Below, piece by piece: positions 37,598 through 47,879 of a stretch of DNA of 64,000 bases (position 1 is the first letter of the stretch; every line of letters begins with the position of its first letter). Position numbers and translations under genes: made by a program. The notes beneath the pieces are model-generated. The model was not told the DNA's origin, did not search any database, and worked only from the letters and a program-made list of their open reading frames with translations. The stretch comes from Geminocystis sp. NIES-3708. GTDB taxonomy: Bacteria; Cyanobacteriota; Cyanobacteriia; Cyanobacteriales; Cyanobacteriaceae. The DNA lies in assembly GCF_001548095.1 (NCBI RefSeq), contig NZ_AP014815.1, positions 620,001 to 684,000 on the forward strand. Reading direction: 5' to 3'.

Positions 37598-37990
37598 GTG
37601 AATAACCAGTTATTAGAAAAAGATCTAAATTATACCGAAACAAAAAAGACGACGATAAGCCTTCTAACGGTGATCATAATCTTGATCTTGAGCATAATAG
37701 TATGGTGGTTAATACCAACAAAAGATCCTTACATACAAGAGGTATTTTCATTTAAGGGTAACATTGAACGAGGAAATGCTATTTTTCAAGTAAATTGTGC
37801 TGGTTGTCATGGTATTAATGGTAACGGAAATGTTGGACCTAGTTTAATAAATGTTTCCAAACATAAATCTGAAGTACAAATTATTAATCAAGTCATTAGC
37901 GGTAAAACTCCACCGATGCCTAAATTTCAACCTTCTACAGAAGAGATGGCAGATTTACTCACTTACTTAAATCAATTTTCACAACCATGA
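37598..37990 (+). CDS. cytM: Membrane-anchored cytochrome c, CytM type
   Basis: A 130-residue class I cytochrome c. A membrane helix at about 20-42 (TISLLTVIIILILSIIVWWL) anchors it; the haem motif is CAGCH and the Met ligand lies in PPMPKFQPSTEEMADLL, followed by the C-terminal helix. This pattern, including SGKTPPMPKFQP, matches CytM, a regulator of photosynthetic and respiratory electron flow in cyanobacteria. The start is GTG at 37598; no in-frame ATG stands upstream. Divergent petG links it to the photosynthetic chain. CytM identity rests on remembered sequence. Confidence 0.85.
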   Translation: MNNQLLEKDLNYTETKKTTISLLTVIIILILSIIVWWLIPTKDPYIQEVFSFKGNIERGNAIFQVNCAGCHGINGNGNVGPSLINVSKHKSEVQIINQVISGKTPPMPKFQPSTEEMADLLTYLNQFSQP

Positions 37991-38143
37991 TTTTTTTGTA
38001 AAGAAAACATTGAAGATTGCTAAGGTGTCATGAATATCAATCTTAAAAATTTTTCATTACCCATTCTAAATTGTTCATTGTTTAATGACATTTTGTTAAA
38101 AAAGATTAATAATTGATCACAGATAACTAATAAATGATGTAAG

Positions 38144-40774
38144 ATGCAGCCAACTGACCCAAATAAATTTACTGAAATTGCATGGGATGCCATTGTCAAA
38201 TCACAGGAAATTTGTCGTAATTTAAAAAATCAAAATTTAGAAGTAGAACATTTAATATTAGCTCTATTAGAAGAAAACACCATCGCCACAAAAATTTTTA
38301 CTCAAGTCAACATCGATTTAAATCGATTAGATAAACAACTACAAATGTTTGCCACTCGTCAACCGAGAATTTTTAGTGTAGAGCAATTGTACTTAGGTCG
38401 TAGTTTAGATTTGATGCTTGATAGGGCAGAAAATTGTCGAGAAAGTTGGCAAGATGAATTTATAGGTATTTCTCATTTATTAGTTGCTTTTGCAGAAGAT
38501 CAACGTATTGGTAAAAAAACTCTTAAAAGTTTCAATCTCGATCCTCAAGATTTTGAAATCAAAGTCAAAGATTTTAAGCTCAAAATTGAGAAAGAAGAAG
38601 CTCAAACCACAGAGCCTGAAGAAACAACAGAAAAAGAGCCTTCTTTAACTAAATTTGGACGAGATTTGACGGAAGAAGCCAAAGCTGGAAAACTTGATCC
38701 TGTTATCGGCAGAGACGATGAAGTTAGACGTGTTATTCAAGTACTTTCAAGAAGATCTAAGAATAATCCTGTACTAATTGGAGAACCGGGAGTAGGTAAA
38801 ACTGCGATCGCCGAAGGTTTAGCCCAGAGAATTGTTAACGGGGATGTACCAGAATCTTTAAAAAATCGTCAATTAATTTCCCTTGATATGGGTAGTTTAA
38901 TCGCAGGGGCGAAATATCGAGGACAGTTTGAGGAGAGATTGCGCTCGGTATTAAAAGAGGTTATCAACTCCGATGGACAGATAATTTTATTTATTGACGA
39001 GTTACATACCGTAGTTGGTGCAGGTTCGAGGGAAGGCGGTGCAATGGATGCTAGTAATCTGTTAAAACCTTTACTTGCTAGGGGTGAATTGCGTTGTATC
39101 GGGGCGAGTACTCTTGATGAATACCGTAAACATATTGAAAAAGATCCTGCCCTTGAAAGACGTTTTCAACAGGTGTATATCAAGCAACCGAGCGTAGAAG
39201 ATACCATCTCCATTTTACGGGGTTTAAAAGAGCGTTACGAAGTCCATCACGGCGTAAAAATTACCGATTCTGCTTTGATTGCCGCCGCAACTCTTTCTCA
39301 TCGTTATATAACTGGACGATTTTTGCCTGATAAAGCCATTGATTTAGTGGATGAAGCCGCCGCTAAATTGAAGATGGAAATAACCTCTAAACCCGTTGAA
39401 TTAGAAGTACTTGATCGACGTTTGATGCAGTTGCAGATGGAGCAGTTATCATTACAAGGAGAGGAAAAAAATGATAAATCGGCACAGGATAATTTAGAGC
39501 GCATCACCACAGAAATTGATGATTTACAAATTAAACAACGGGAATTATCTTCTCAGTGGCTCATCGAAAAAGAATTATTAGACGAAATTCATGCTTTAAA
39601 AGAGGAAGAAAAAGAGCTAAGATTGCAAGTTGAACAAGCTGAAAGAGCCTATGATTTAAACACGGCGGCACAGTTAAAATATGGCAAACTAGAGACATTA
39701 CAGCAAGATATTGAGAGTAAAGAAGCGAAATTGCTCGAAATTCAGTCTCAAGATAATGCCATGCTCAGGGAAGATGTCACGGAGTCTGATATTGCCGAAA
39801 TTGTGGCAGGATGGACAGGAATCCCCGTTAATCGTCTCTTGGAAACCGAGCGTCAAAAACTCCTCGAATTAGAATCTCATTTGCACGATCGAGTTATTGG
39901 TCAAAATGAAGCCGTAGCCATCGTTTCTGCCGCTATACGCCGTGCTAGAGCTGGAATGAAAGATCCCAGTCGTCCCATCGGTTCATTCCTGTTTATGGGG
40001 CCTACAGGTGTGGGAAAAACAGAATTGGCAAGAGCTTTAGCGGCCTTTTTGTTCGACTCTGAAGAGGCAATGGTACGCATAGATATGTCTGAATACATGG
40101 AGAAACACGCAGTTTCAAGGTTAATTGGAGCGCCTCCGGGTTATGTTGGTTATGAGGAAGGAGGGCAATTATCGGAAGCCATACGCCGTCGCCCCTATTC
40201 TGTGGTACTTTTAGACGAAGTAGAGAAAGCTCATCGTGACGTGTTTAATATCCTTTTACAAGTGTTAGACGATGGCCGAATTACCGATAGTCAAGGGCGT
40301 GTGGTGGATTTTCGTAATACTATTATTGTCATGACTTCTAATATCGGTAGTGAGTATATTTTGAAGTTGGCGGGGGATGATAAAAATTATGAGGTGATGA
40401 AAGATAAAGTGTTACTTGCCTTAAACAAGCATTTTCGACCTGAATTTCTGAATCGCATCGATGACCTAATTATATTTCATGGATTGAAAAAAGAAGAATT
40501 GCGGAATATTGTTAGCTTACAGCTTGTGAGGTTACAAAAACTACTAGCAGAACAAAATATTACCATTGAATTAACCCCAGAAGCACAGGATTATATTGTT
40601 GATGTAGGCTATGATCCTACTTACGGGGCTCGTCCATTAAAACGGGCAATACAAAGGGAATTAGAAAACCCATTGGCTACGAAAATTCTTGAAAATACTT
40701 TCACTGAAGGAGATAAAGTGATGGTGACTTTTGAGAATGATCGATTAGTATTTAATAAAAGTTTGGATAGTTAA
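38144..40774 (+). CDS. clpB: Chaperone ClpB (disaggregase)
   Basis: An 876-residue Hsp100 that disaggregates proteins with DnaK. It has an N-domain (1-150), NBD1 with Walker [14 protein letters not shown] and [13 protein letters not shown], a coiled-coil middle domain (about 410-530) and NBD2 with [29 protein letters not shown] and RIDDLIIFH. Length fits ClpB. Cyanobacteria usually have two ClpB proteins; the N-domain here does not settle which one. A hairpin terminator follows at 40783-40799. Confidence 0.96.
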   Translation: MQPTDPNKFTEIAWDAIVKSQEICRNLKNQNLEVEHLILALLEENTIATKIFTQVNIDLNRLDKQLQMFATRQPRIFSVEQLYLGRSLDLMLDRAENCRESWQDEFIGISHLLVAFAEDQRIGKKTLKSFNLDPQDFEIKVKDFKLKIEKEEAQTTEPEETTEKEPSLTKFGRDLTEEAKAGKLDPVIGRDDEVRRVIQVLSRRSKNNPVLIGEPGVGKTAIAEGLAQRIVNGDVPESLKNRQLISLDMGSLIAGAKYRGQFEERLRSVLKEVINSDGQIILFIDELHTVVGAGSREGGAMDASNLLKPLLARGELRCIGASTLDEYRKHIEKDPALERRFQQVYIKQPSVEDTISILRGLKERYEVHHGVKITDSALIAAATLSHRYITGRFLPDKAIDLVDEAAAKLKMEITSKPVELEVLDRRLMQLQMEQLSLQGEEKNDKSAQDNLERITTEIDDLQIKQRELSSQWLIEKELLDEIHALKEEEKELRLQVEQAERAYDLNTAAQLKYGKLETLQQDIESKEAKLLEIQSQDNAMLREDVTESDIAEIVAGWTGIPVNRLLETERQKLLELESHLHDRVIGQNEAVAIVSAAIRRARAGMKDPSRPIGSFLFMGPTGVGKTELARALAAFLFDSEEAMVRIDMSEYMEKHAVSRLIGAPPGYVGYEEGGQLSEAIRRRPYSVVLLDEVEKAHRDVFNILLQVLDDGRITDSQGRVVDFRNTIIVMTSNIGSEYILKLAGDDKNYEVMKDKVLLALNKHFRPEFLNRIDDLIIFHGLKKEELRNIVSLQLVRLQKLLAEQNITIELTPEAQDYIVDVGYDPTYGARPLKRAIQRELENPLATKILENTFTEGDKVMVTFENDRLVFNKSLDS

Positions 40775-40782
40775 ATATATAA

Positions 40783-40810
40783 TTCCCCTAATTGGGGAAC
40801 TTTTAAAACT
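40783..40810 (+). terminator. Hairpin terminator after clpB
   Basis: TTCCCC (40783-40788), loop TAATT, GGGGAA (40794-40799), followed by CTTTTAAAA. The short GC stem and T run fit a Rho-independent terminator just after the clpB stop at 40774. Confidence 0.7.
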
Positions 40811-40916
40811 CACAATACTCAAAGTAGTTCCTATCTCTACATTTATAAATAGTTATTTAATTTATGAAAATAAAAAATCTGAGTATTTTTAAACAAGCAG
40901 AATTTACTATCGGTTA

Positions 40917-41804
40917 TTAAACTTCCATCATCGCACGAGAAATAAGACTTCTGGCGATCGATTGTGTACCTGTATGTTCAAAATAATTAGTTGACATATC
41001 AAGAAAAGCGGCAACATAATCTAATTTATCTTCGGAAAATTCTACAAATTTACTCAGATTTTTCATAACTTCATTTTGGGTTATATTATGACTACTAACA
41101 AAACCAATCATCCAAGTTTTTACGGCTTCAAAACTATTATTAATAAATATTAATTTTCCCTCAGAATTACTACCCGGAATTAATTTACTAACACTAGAAA
41201 ATCCTGCATTATTATTTAATTCTTGAGCAGAAAGATTGTTTAAAGTTGACTCTACTTTGATGATAAAATCAGCTCCAAAAGGCACTAAACCATCAATACA
41301 AATTAAGGCAGCCATGCGCATTAATGCGTCAGATTCATATTCTTTTAATGCCGCCACAAAATCGCCGATGCTATCTCCGGGTAAGCCGTTGATTTGACAG
41401 AATGCGACTATTTCTACTACTAATTTTATGGCTAAATCTAAGGCTTGGGCTTTTTCATTATTGGGAGTTAAACGATTAAGAAAACCTAACAAGGCTATTT
41501 TCGAGCCAACTTTATTGGCTAATGCCGCAGCCCCTAAAGCGTAGTCAGCTTTATCAACGGTTTGATATAACCATAAAGCATTTTGATAGCCTTGAGTTTT
41601 ATCGTTAAATAACCATACCGCACGATCGCCAATTTTTTGGATGAATTCTTCATCAGTTTCTCCAGTGACTTCTCGAATCATTTGCTCAAAGTTAGTTACA
41701 TTATGCCATTTTCCGGGTATAGCAAAATCAAGGGCATTTAATACCATCGTAGTAACGTTATTTTGAGGTAAATTATCGACTAATTCAAATATTGATTTAC
41801 TCAT
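40917..41804 (-). CDS. Conserved cyanobacterial protein of unknown function (295 aa)
   Basis: I do not recognise a domain. The protein is helical throughout, with amphipathic segments such as NALDFAIPGKWHNVTNFEQM, LANKVGSKIALLGFLNRL and FVEFSEDKLDYVAAFLDMST. There is no signal peptide, membrane helix or metal motif. Its length, codon use and clear start (MSKSIFELVDNLPQNN) support a real gene. It lies 56 bases upstream of a lipoprotein gene on the same strand and may be co-transcribed with it. Confidence 0.75.
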   Translation of the reverse strand: MSKSIFELVDNLPQNNVTTMVLNALDFAIPGKWHNVTNFEQMIREVTGETDEEFIQKIGDRAVWLFNDKTQGYQNALWLYQTVDKADYALGAAALANKVGSKIALLGFLNRLTPNNEKAQALDLAIKLVVEIVAFCQINGLPGDSIGDFVAALKEYESDALMRMAALICIDGLVPFGADFIIKVESTLNNLSAQELNNNAGFSSVSKLIPGSNSEGKLIFINNSFEAVKTWMIGFVSSHNITQNEVMKNLSKFVEFSEDKLDYVAAFLDMSTNYFEHTGTQSIARSLISRAMMEV

Positions 41805-41860
41805 TTTCTTATTCTTATTTTTAATAATTTGTTTTGTGATTTAATGAACAATTTTACCGG

Positions 41861-42376
41861 TTATTTTAGTTTAGAAAGACCGTTAAGATCAAATTTACTT
41901 AACCATTCTTTTCTATCTTCAATCGTAAAATTATTATTACTAGATCTGACACTTACTTGATAACGATCTCCTACCAACACTGCTGTATTATTAGAGCCTT
42001 TTTGTAGGGCAGGAAAACCATTAATATTATCAGTAGAATTTTTAAAATCTTCTTTTGCAGAAGGATTACTGATAGTATCAAAAATAGCTAAAGTTGCTAA
42101 ATCTTCACCATTTTTCTTTAATTTAGCTTGAACAAATCCTGCTTTTTCTTGGGTAAATACTCTTTCATATTCACCGCTATCGGGAGGGAAAAATTGATTA
42201 AAACTAGCTCCTTTTATTGCTTTTTTATCAACAGCAATATTTTTATTACCTTGGGCAGTACTTTCTTGTTGTGCTTGATCAAAACGAGAAGGTGGCTCGG
42301 TAGCACAGGATGATAAAAATAATAAGGAAAATAAACAAAAAGAGATTATGAAACGAGAAATTCTTTGATTTTTCAT
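41861..42376 (-). CDS. Small secreted lipoprotein
   Basis: A 171-residue protein with a lipoprotein signal: RFIISFCLFSLLFLSSCATE, with the lipobox LSSC (Cys at about 24). The mature part is about 148 residues with a beta-rich pattern (YERVFTQEKAGFVQAKLKKN, VGDRYQVSVRSSNNNFTI). It is a substrate for Lgt (31337-32167). I do not recognise the family. Probably attached to the inner or outer membrane facing the periplasm; the role is unknown. Confidence 0.85.
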   Translation of the reverse strand: MKNQRISRFIISFCLFSLLFLSSCATEPPSRFDQAQQESTAQGNKNIAVDKKAIKGASFNQFFPPDSGEYERVFTQEKAGFVQAKLKKNGEDLATLAIFDTISNPSAKEDFKNSTDNINGFPALQKGSNNTAVLVGDRYQVSVRSSNNNFTIEDRKEWLSKFDLNGLSKLK

Positions 42377-42439
42377 CTTTAATTTGTTATTAGTAAAAAA
42401 AGCTACAAAGTTATTTTAACTTCAGGTTATTATGGTAAC

Positions 42440-42474
42440 AAAAAAACTCCCCTAGTTTGAATCATAAGGGGAAC
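42440..42474 (-). terminator. Hairpin terminator after the truncated YRFQNT gene
   Basis: On the minus strand TCCCCT and AGGGGA (42467-42472 and 42448-42453) pair around a 13-base loop and are followed by GTTTTTTTG, a good Rho-independent terminator for the gene ending at 42528. Confidence 0.75.
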
Positions 42475-42527
42475 TAAAATTTTAAACTCAAAATTTTGAT
42501 AAAACTTAGATATAAACAAAAAGGTTA

Positions 42528-43175
42528 TTAAACTGCCGCTTCAAAAGCAACTCCTTCTAATCGGAATTGAGGGAAATTAGCTAGAATACTATCTCTTTCT
42601 TGTTGTCCTACAAATAGATAAGTACCGGGTTGTTCGGTATTTTGGAAACGGTAGAAATCAACTCCTTTACTTGCGTTACCATCATAAGCATAAAAAGCAA
42701 TACCTTCTTCTTTAAAATTGGGGAAGTTTTGACGAATGCTTTGACTTTCTGTTTCTCCCGCAAAAAAATAAGTACCGGGTACACTTGTATTTTGGAAACG
42801 ATTAAAGCGAATTAAATCATCATTGGGTTGAACAGCCGCTTTAAAAGCCGTACCTTCTAGCCGAAAATTAGGGAAGTTTTGAAGAATACTTTGAGTTTCT
42901 TGAGGTCCTGCAAATAAATATGTACCAGTTCGATCTTTATTTTGAAAACGAGTAAAAGGAGTGGTAAGAAGTTCATCAGATGTATCAGGAACATTAGTAA
43001 TACTCAAACTAACATTGCTAAAAGTATCAGGAGTCGCCCCAACGGTAGTATCATCGACATTGATTCTTACCTGATATTGATTTTTAGCTTCAAAGTCTGG
43101 ACTTACACCAGTATAAAATAACTGAAATCCATTGAGGCTAAAACTACCCGCATCTTTACTAGTTAAGGAAATTGC
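42528..43175 (-). pseudogene. 5'-truncated gene: cadherin-like segment plus three YRFQNT repeats
   Basis: The frame is open from 43175 to TAA 42528-42530, with no start of the usual kind; a TTG at 43007 gives the 159 residues first noticed. The upstream 56 codons (SKDAGSFSLNGFQLFYTG, DFEAKNQYQVRINV) are a cadherin-like calcium-binding repeat typical of large secreted proteins. The rest is three repeats of the YRFQNT..PGTYLFAGE type, like those at the end of the 16680-18629 gene. The N-terminal part of the gene is missing: a stop stands at 43176-43178, where unrelated plus-strand coding sequence begins. It may be unexpressed. Confidence 0.75.
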
Positions 43176-43526
43176 TTATTTTTAAATTCAATAAATTTAG
43201 TTATCGATAAAATTTTTTCTTGCTCTGTGAAATCTTTTTTGGCAGAAAATTTATTATTTTTACCTCAAGAAATAGTATTAGTTTTTGATAATTTATTAAC
43301 TCGACTATCAGCTTTAGAAATACAAATAATTATGTTGATGAGTAAAGAAAATAATTTTTTTACTTTCAAACAAATACAAAATTCTTTACCCTTTTCTTCC
43401 TCAGAAATTATTAATGGCATACTCTCTTTAGATAGGCGTTATTTAGTTCAAGAAAAACAAAAAAATGGGATTAGTTATTTTTCGTTAGATTTATTATTTA
43501 AAGAGTATATAATAAACTTTTTATAG
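43167..43526 (+). pseudogene. 3' fragment of a STAND-type ATPase gene (winged-helix region)
   Basis: The frame is open from 43167, with a GTG at 43227 as its only start candidate (99 residues). The pattern LTRLSALEIQIIMLMSKENN, FTFKQIQNSLPFSSSEIIN and GILSLDRRYLVQEKQKNG matches the winged-helix that follows the NTPase domain in NB-ARC-type signalling proteins, where it normally precedes WD40 or TPR repeats. Both the NTPase domain and the repeats are absent. It abuts the truncated cadherin/YRFQNT gene, so a deletion or recombination joined two broken genes here. Confidence 0.55.
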
Positions 43527-43573
43527 AATTGAGATTGTTAAGGATAAACTACTGATAAAATTTCTATGATAAA

Positions 43574-45781
43574 ATGAAAGATAAATTAGATATAAAATCT
43601 TTTTGGTGGCAGTGGCGAGGTGTTTGGATTACAGCACCTTTGGTTTCTTTGCTGATTATTCTTGCTCGTTATTTTGGCTTATTTCAACCCTTAGAATTAT
43701 TTGCTTTTGATCTTTTTCTTAAAATGCGATCGCCTCAACCTCAAGATGATAGAGTTGTCATTGTGGGCATAGGAGAAGAAGATGTAGAAAAAATCGGTAC
43801 GGCTTTAATTTCCGATGAAATTTATGCAAAGTTACTCAAAAAACTACTGGATTATCAACCCGTCGCCATTGGTTTAGATGTTTATCGAGATGTACCCATT
43901 CCACCTGGTACTGATGAACTAAAAAAAATATTTGAAAATAACAACAATATCATTGGCATTGAGAAAATGGTGGGAAAAACAAGACAATATCGAGTCAAAC
44001 CTTCACCGATTCTTAAAGCTAAAAATCAAATAGGTTTTAATGATATAATTGCTGACAAAGATAATAAAATTCGTCGTGCTTTATTAGCTTTACCTAGTGA
44101 AAAAGCTTTTAGTTTAGGAATGTATTTGGCATTATTATATTTAGAAAGAAAAAATATTACCTTAGAAACCAATGAAAAAAATGATTTTTGGCGTTTGAAA
44201 AATACAGTTTTTATTCCCTTAGAAAGTAACGATGGTGGTTATAGTAATGCAGATAGTGGTGGCTATCAAATTCTGCTTAATTATAGAGGTAGTGTTAATC
44301 ACTTTGAGACAGTAAATTTATTTGATGTTTTAGATAATAAATTACCATCAAATTGGGGAAAAGATAAAATTATTTTAATCGGTTTTGTTGGCGAAAGTTT
44401 CCAAGATGTTCACCCTACTCCTTATACTAGCAGACCTGATCAACGAATGTCTGGAGTAGAAATTCATGCTAATATAATTAGTCAAGTTATTAGCAGTGTA
44501 TTAGATGATCGACCATTATTTAAAATATGGTCAAAAAATCAAGAAAATATTTGGATTATAATATGGACAATAATCGGGGCAACTATTATTTGGAAATTTA
44601 GGAAAGCTAATAATTTTTCTAAGGGATTTATTATTTTTATAATTGCCGAAATATTTTTGATAATTATCGTTTATGTTAGTTTTTTATCTAACTGGTGGAT
44701 ACCTTTAATTCCTCCTCTAATGGGTTTAATTAGTGCGGCGGGAAGTATTACAATTTATACAGCAAGAAATGCCTCAAAAATTCGTCATACTTTTGGACGC
44801 TATTTAAGTGCGGAAATTGTAAATATTTTACTAGAAACACCAGAAGGAGTAAAATTGGGCGGAGAAAGACGCACTATTACCATTCTTACCTGCGATTTAC
44901 GAGGTTTTACTGCTGTTAGTGAATCATTACCTCCTGAAGAAGTGGTAAAAATTCTTAACTATTATTTAGGATTTATGGCGAACATTATTACTGAATATCA
45001 AGGTACTATAGATGAATTTATGGGAGATGGTATTTTAGTTTTATTTGGTGCACCAGTGATGCGAAAAGACGACGCAGACAGAGCAATTGCCTGTGGTTTA
45101 GCCATGCAATTAGCCATGGAAGAAATTAACAAACAAATGACATTATGGGGATATTCGCCCTTAAAAATGGGTATCGGCATAAATACAGGAGAAGTGGTTG
45201 TAGGTAATATTGGCTCAGAAAAAAGAACTAAATATGGTATCGTTGGCAGTGAAGTTAACTTGACTTATCGTATTGAATCTTATACAAAAGGTAGAGAGAT
45301 TTTAATATCAGAAAAAACCTTAAATATTTTACAATGTAAAGTCGAAATAGCAGAAACAAAAAGAGTTTCTCCGAAAGGGGTGAAAGAACCAATTAATATT
45401 TATAAAATTATAGGAATAGAAGGAAATACTTCTTTATTTTTACCCGAACCAAAGGAATCATTTATTACTTTAGATAAACCATTACAGATCAAATATTGTT
45501 TGTTGAGTGAGAAAGATGTTACCCAAATTAATTATGTCGGAATCATCAATAAAATTATTATCAAAGACATCGAAAAAGGAGCGCAAATAAGTTTAATTTC
45601 AGAACAATTTTTCTTGCCTCAAGCTTTAGATAACTTAAAAATAAATTTAATTGACTATCCTTATTGTGATGATATTTATGGTAAAGTTATTACTGTTGAT
45701 CCTAACAATAATTGTTTTCAACTTTATTTCACTTATTTATCTGCATCTACGGAAAAAATTATGATACCCACAGATAAATAA
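43574..45781 (+). CDS. CHASE2-domain adenylate/guanylate cyclase
   Basis: A 735-residue sensor. A helix at about 15-35 precedes a periplasmic CHASE2 domain (35-315; FLKMRSPQPQDDRVVIVG, then PIPPGTDELKK and SGVEIHANIISQVI). Three helices at about 325-395 follow, then a class III cyclase domain (425-605) with ILTCDLRGFTAVSE (metal Asp), FMGDGILVLFGAP and GIGINTGEVVVGNIG, YGIVGSEVNLTYRIES. It should make cAMP or cGMP in response to an external signal. About 110 further residues follow the cyclase, beta-rich and unassigned. The nucleotide specificity cannot be read with certainty. Confidence 0.93.
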   Translation: MKDKLDIKSFWWQWRGVWITAPLVSLLIILARYFGLFQPLELFAFDLFLKMRSPQPQDDRVVIVGIGEEDVEKIGTALISDEIYAKLLKKLLDYQPVAIGLDVYRDVPIPPGTDELKKIFENNNNIIGIEKMVGKTRQYRVKPSPILKAKNQIGFNDIIADKDNKIRRALLALPSEKAFSLGMYLALLYLERKNITLETNEKNDFWRLKNTVFIPLESNDGGYSNADSGGYQILLNYRGSVNHFETVNLFDVLDNKLPSNWGKDKIILIGFVGESFQDVHPTPYTSRPDQRMSGVEIHANIISQVISSVLDDRPLFKIWSKNQENIWIIIWTIIGATIIWKFRKANNFSKGFIIFIIAEIFLIIIVYVSFLSNWWIPLIPPLMGLISAAGSITIYTARNASKIRHTFGRYLSAEIVNILLETPEGVKLGGERRTITILTCDLRGFTAVSESLPPEEVVKILNYYLGFMANIITEYQGTIDEFMGDGILVLFGAPVMRKDDADRAIACGLAMQLAMEEINKQMTLWGYSPLKMGIGINTGEVVVGNIGSEKRTKYGIVGSEVNLTYRIESYTKGREILISEKTLNILQCKVEIAETKRVSPKGVKEPINIYKIIGIEGNTSLFLPEPKESFITLDKPLQIKYCLLSEKDVTQINYVGIINKIIIKDIEKGAQISLISEQFFLPQALDNLKINLIDYPYCDDIYGKVITVDPNNNCFQLYFTYLSASTEKIMIPTDK

Positions 45782-45825
45782 CTTAGATTTTGACAAAATT
45801 TTATTGATAAGTACCTCTTAAGATT

Positions 45826-46419
45826 GTGTTAACCCATACTAAAATTAAATTACTTTGTCAACCTACCCATGAATCATGGTTGAAACAAGCCCTTAATAAC
45901 CTTGATGTGATTTTATTAGATCATTCTCACTGTGAACGTAAAGCCGCAGGAGTAGCGGTAAATATGTTATTCCGTTATCCTTCCCATGAGTCTTTAATTC
46001 ATCAACTTACAGCTATTGCTAAAGAAGAATTAGAGCATTTTGAACAGGTTAATCAATGGTTAGAAAAAAAAGGCATTCCCCTCGCACCTTTAAAACCTTC
46101 TCCTTATGGTGCAACTTTAAAAGATGCTATCAGAAGACATGAACCTCATAGACTTTTAGACTCTTTATTAGTATCGGCTTTAATTGAAGCAAGATCTCAT
46201 GAAAGATTAGGCTTATTAGCTAATCATTGCCCTGATGTTAATTTAGCTAAATTTTATCAAGGTTTAATGGCTTCCGAAGCTAGACATTACGGTATTTATT
46301 GGGTTTTAGCAACACAGTATTTTGAGCGACAGATCGTAGATGAAAGATTAGAAGAATTAGCACAATTAGAAAGCAATATACTCAGTCATCTTTATCCTGA
46401 ACCAAGAATTCACAGTTAA
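45826..46419 (+). CDS. miaE: tRNA-(ms2io6A)-hydroxylase MiaE
   Basis: A 197-residue non-haem diiron protein of the ferritin-like type. The iron ligands lie in AKEELEHFEQV, ALIEARSHERLGL and MASEARHYGIYW. MiaE hydroxylates the isopentenyl group of ms2i6A37 in tRNA. The start is GTG 45826 (MLTHTKIKLLCQP), 44 bases after the cyclase stop. The CERKAAGVAVNML helix is typical of the family. It stands alone. Confidence 0.93.
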   Translation: MLTHTKIKLLCQPTHESWLKQALNNLDVILLDHSHCERKAAGVAVNMLFRYPSHESLIHQLTAIAKEELEHFEQVNQWLEKKGIPLAPLKPSPYGATLKDAIRRHEPHRLLDSLLVSALIEARSHERLGLLANHCPDVNLAKFYQGLMASEARHYGIYWVLATQYFERQIVDERLEELAQLESNILSHLYPEPRIHS

Positions 46420-46531
46420 GTAAGCTAGGATTTACATAATATAGGCAATGGTTAAGAATTTGTTCAATTTTTTACTAATGTTAAAAAATGCAAGTTTAGA
46501 TTTTTCTTGCACCTTCCAACATTGTTAACTG

Positions 46532-46894
46532 TTAACTGTTAATTGTTTTAAGTATCCAACCGATAATTACTCCAATACCTCCGAAGCGTACCATCAGCCA
46601 AAAGGGTTCAATTAAACTACTCCATTTAAATAGCTCACTCTCTAAACGCATCTCTATTTGAGTTAATTCTTCTTCGATATAATGTAACTCACTTTTAATA
46701 GAATCTTGATGATTATTTTCTTTTTTTAATTCTTTGATTTCTTGTTGACGATTTTCTAGTTCGTTTTTTCTAATTTGATCTTCTCTGATTTGTTGATGGC
46801 GTTGTTTTATTTTCTCTAATGATGCTTCTACATTGGCGATCGCATCTGCAATATTAAATTCAGTGGAATCGGAGTTAGTTTCGTGGTCAGACAT
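46532..46894 (-). CDS. Small coiled-coil protein with C-terminal membrane anchor (120 aa)
   Basis: Residues 10-85 form a long charged coiled coil (NVEASLEKIKQRHQQIREDQ, ELKKENNHQDSIKSELHYIE). A C-terminal hydrophobic segment, PFWLMVRFGGIGVIIGWIL, would anchor it in a membrane. I do not recognise a named family. It is divergent from a 93-residue gene; both look like small conserved cyanobacterial genes. Confidence 0.65.
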   Translation of the reverse strand: MSDHETNSDSTEFNIADAIANVEASLEKIKQRHQQIREDQIRKNELENRQQEIKELKKENNHQDSIKSELHYIEEELTQIEMRLESELFKWSSLIEPFWLMVRFGGIGVIIGWILKTINS

Positions 46895-46934
46895 TCTACA
46901 ATAAAAACAATATACTAAGGAGAATTATAACAAC

Positions 46935-47216
46935 ATGAGTTTAAATGTAGAATCAAAATCTGTAGCGACACAGATGAGTAACTTAGAATTAGCACAATTA
47001 TTAGCAGAAAAAACGACTATTAGTTCTTATGATTGGCATAAACTAAAAAATGATCGTCAAGCACAGGCATTACAACAGTTAACGTCGAGTCTAGTATATT
47101 TACTCAATGACCAGCCTGAGGAAGCATTATTGAGAATTAATCAGGCTCAAGGTTGGTTAAATCGTAGTATTAAACCTCTACCTTGCCCTACTCATGGTCA
47201 TAAAAAAACTCATTAA
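46935..47216 (+). CDS. Small conserved cyanobacterial protein (93 aa)
   Basis: A helical protein with LAQLLAEKTTISSYDWHKLK and QQLTSSLVYLLNDQPEEALL and a C-terminal PLPCPTHGHKKTH. The regular helices and clear ribosome site (AAGGAG before ATG, 46917-46922) support expression. Function unknown. Its stop interlocks with that of the convergent ATPase-like gene (TTAA at 47213-47216). Confidence 0.7.
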   Translation: MSLNVESKSVATQMSNLELAQLLAEKTTISSYDWHKLKNDRQAQALQQLTSSLVYLLNDQPEEALLRINQAQGWLNRSIKPLPCPTHGHKKTH

Positions 47217-47662
47217 GAAATGAGTAGAGAGGATTTTGAAAATTTATGAAATTGTTTAGAAAGTTTTACTTGAGTGCCTTGGTGATTCCATAACACCTGA
47301 TCAAAAATCTGATGCAACATACATAATCCTCTACCATTTTCAGACTCTTCTGGGGGCAAATCTGGTTTATCTAAGGGACAATTACATTCTTGGATAAATC
47401 CGTTGCCTTGATCACATACTAACCAAGAATATTCTCCTTTATAATAAGAAAATTTCACTATTACTCTTTTGCTAGGATCAAGTTTATTGCCATGTTTTGC
47501 TGCATTTACTAAAGCTTCCTGAAGACCTAATCTAATTTCTGGGTGTAGTTGCTTAGGTATTTTCTCTAATAATAAATCAAGTATCGGACAAAGATATAAA
47601 GTAGAAGCAAAACTAACTGTTTTCCAATTACTAACATTAACTGGTAGTTCAATAGAAATCAC
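47213..47662 (-). CDS. RsbW-like ATP-binding anti-sigma regulatory factor
   Basis: A 149-residue GHKL ATPase-fold protein. The N box is LQEALVNAAKHGNKLD, the G1 box CDQGNGF and the G2 box ESENGRGLCMLHQIFD, so ATP binding is expected. Proteins of this size and form bind a sigma factor or anti-anti-sigma partner and phosphorylate it. No such partner gene is adjacent. Start ATG 47662 (MISIELPVNVSNWKTV). Confidence 0.88.
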   Translation of the reverse strand: MISIELPVNVSNWKTVSFASTLYLCPILDLLLEKIPKQLHPEIRLGLQEALVNAAKHGNKLDPSKRVIVKFSYYKGEYSWLVCDQGNGFIQECNCPLDKPDLPPEESENGRGLCMLHQIFDQVLWNHQGTQVKLSKQFHKFSKSSLLIS

Positions 47663-47879
47663 GTTATTAACTCCTGATTATTGATAATTGAATTTTGAAT
47701 AAAGGATAATGAAATGACAAGTACTAATTGTTATTAAACAGAAAATATCTTGAAAATATTATTTCACCTTCAATTATATCATATTTATTAAATTCCTTAA
47801 AAATACTTAATCTTTACTAGAATTTCACAAAACTTAGATGAAATTTAATTTAATTACTTATTTATAAGCATTTATACAT

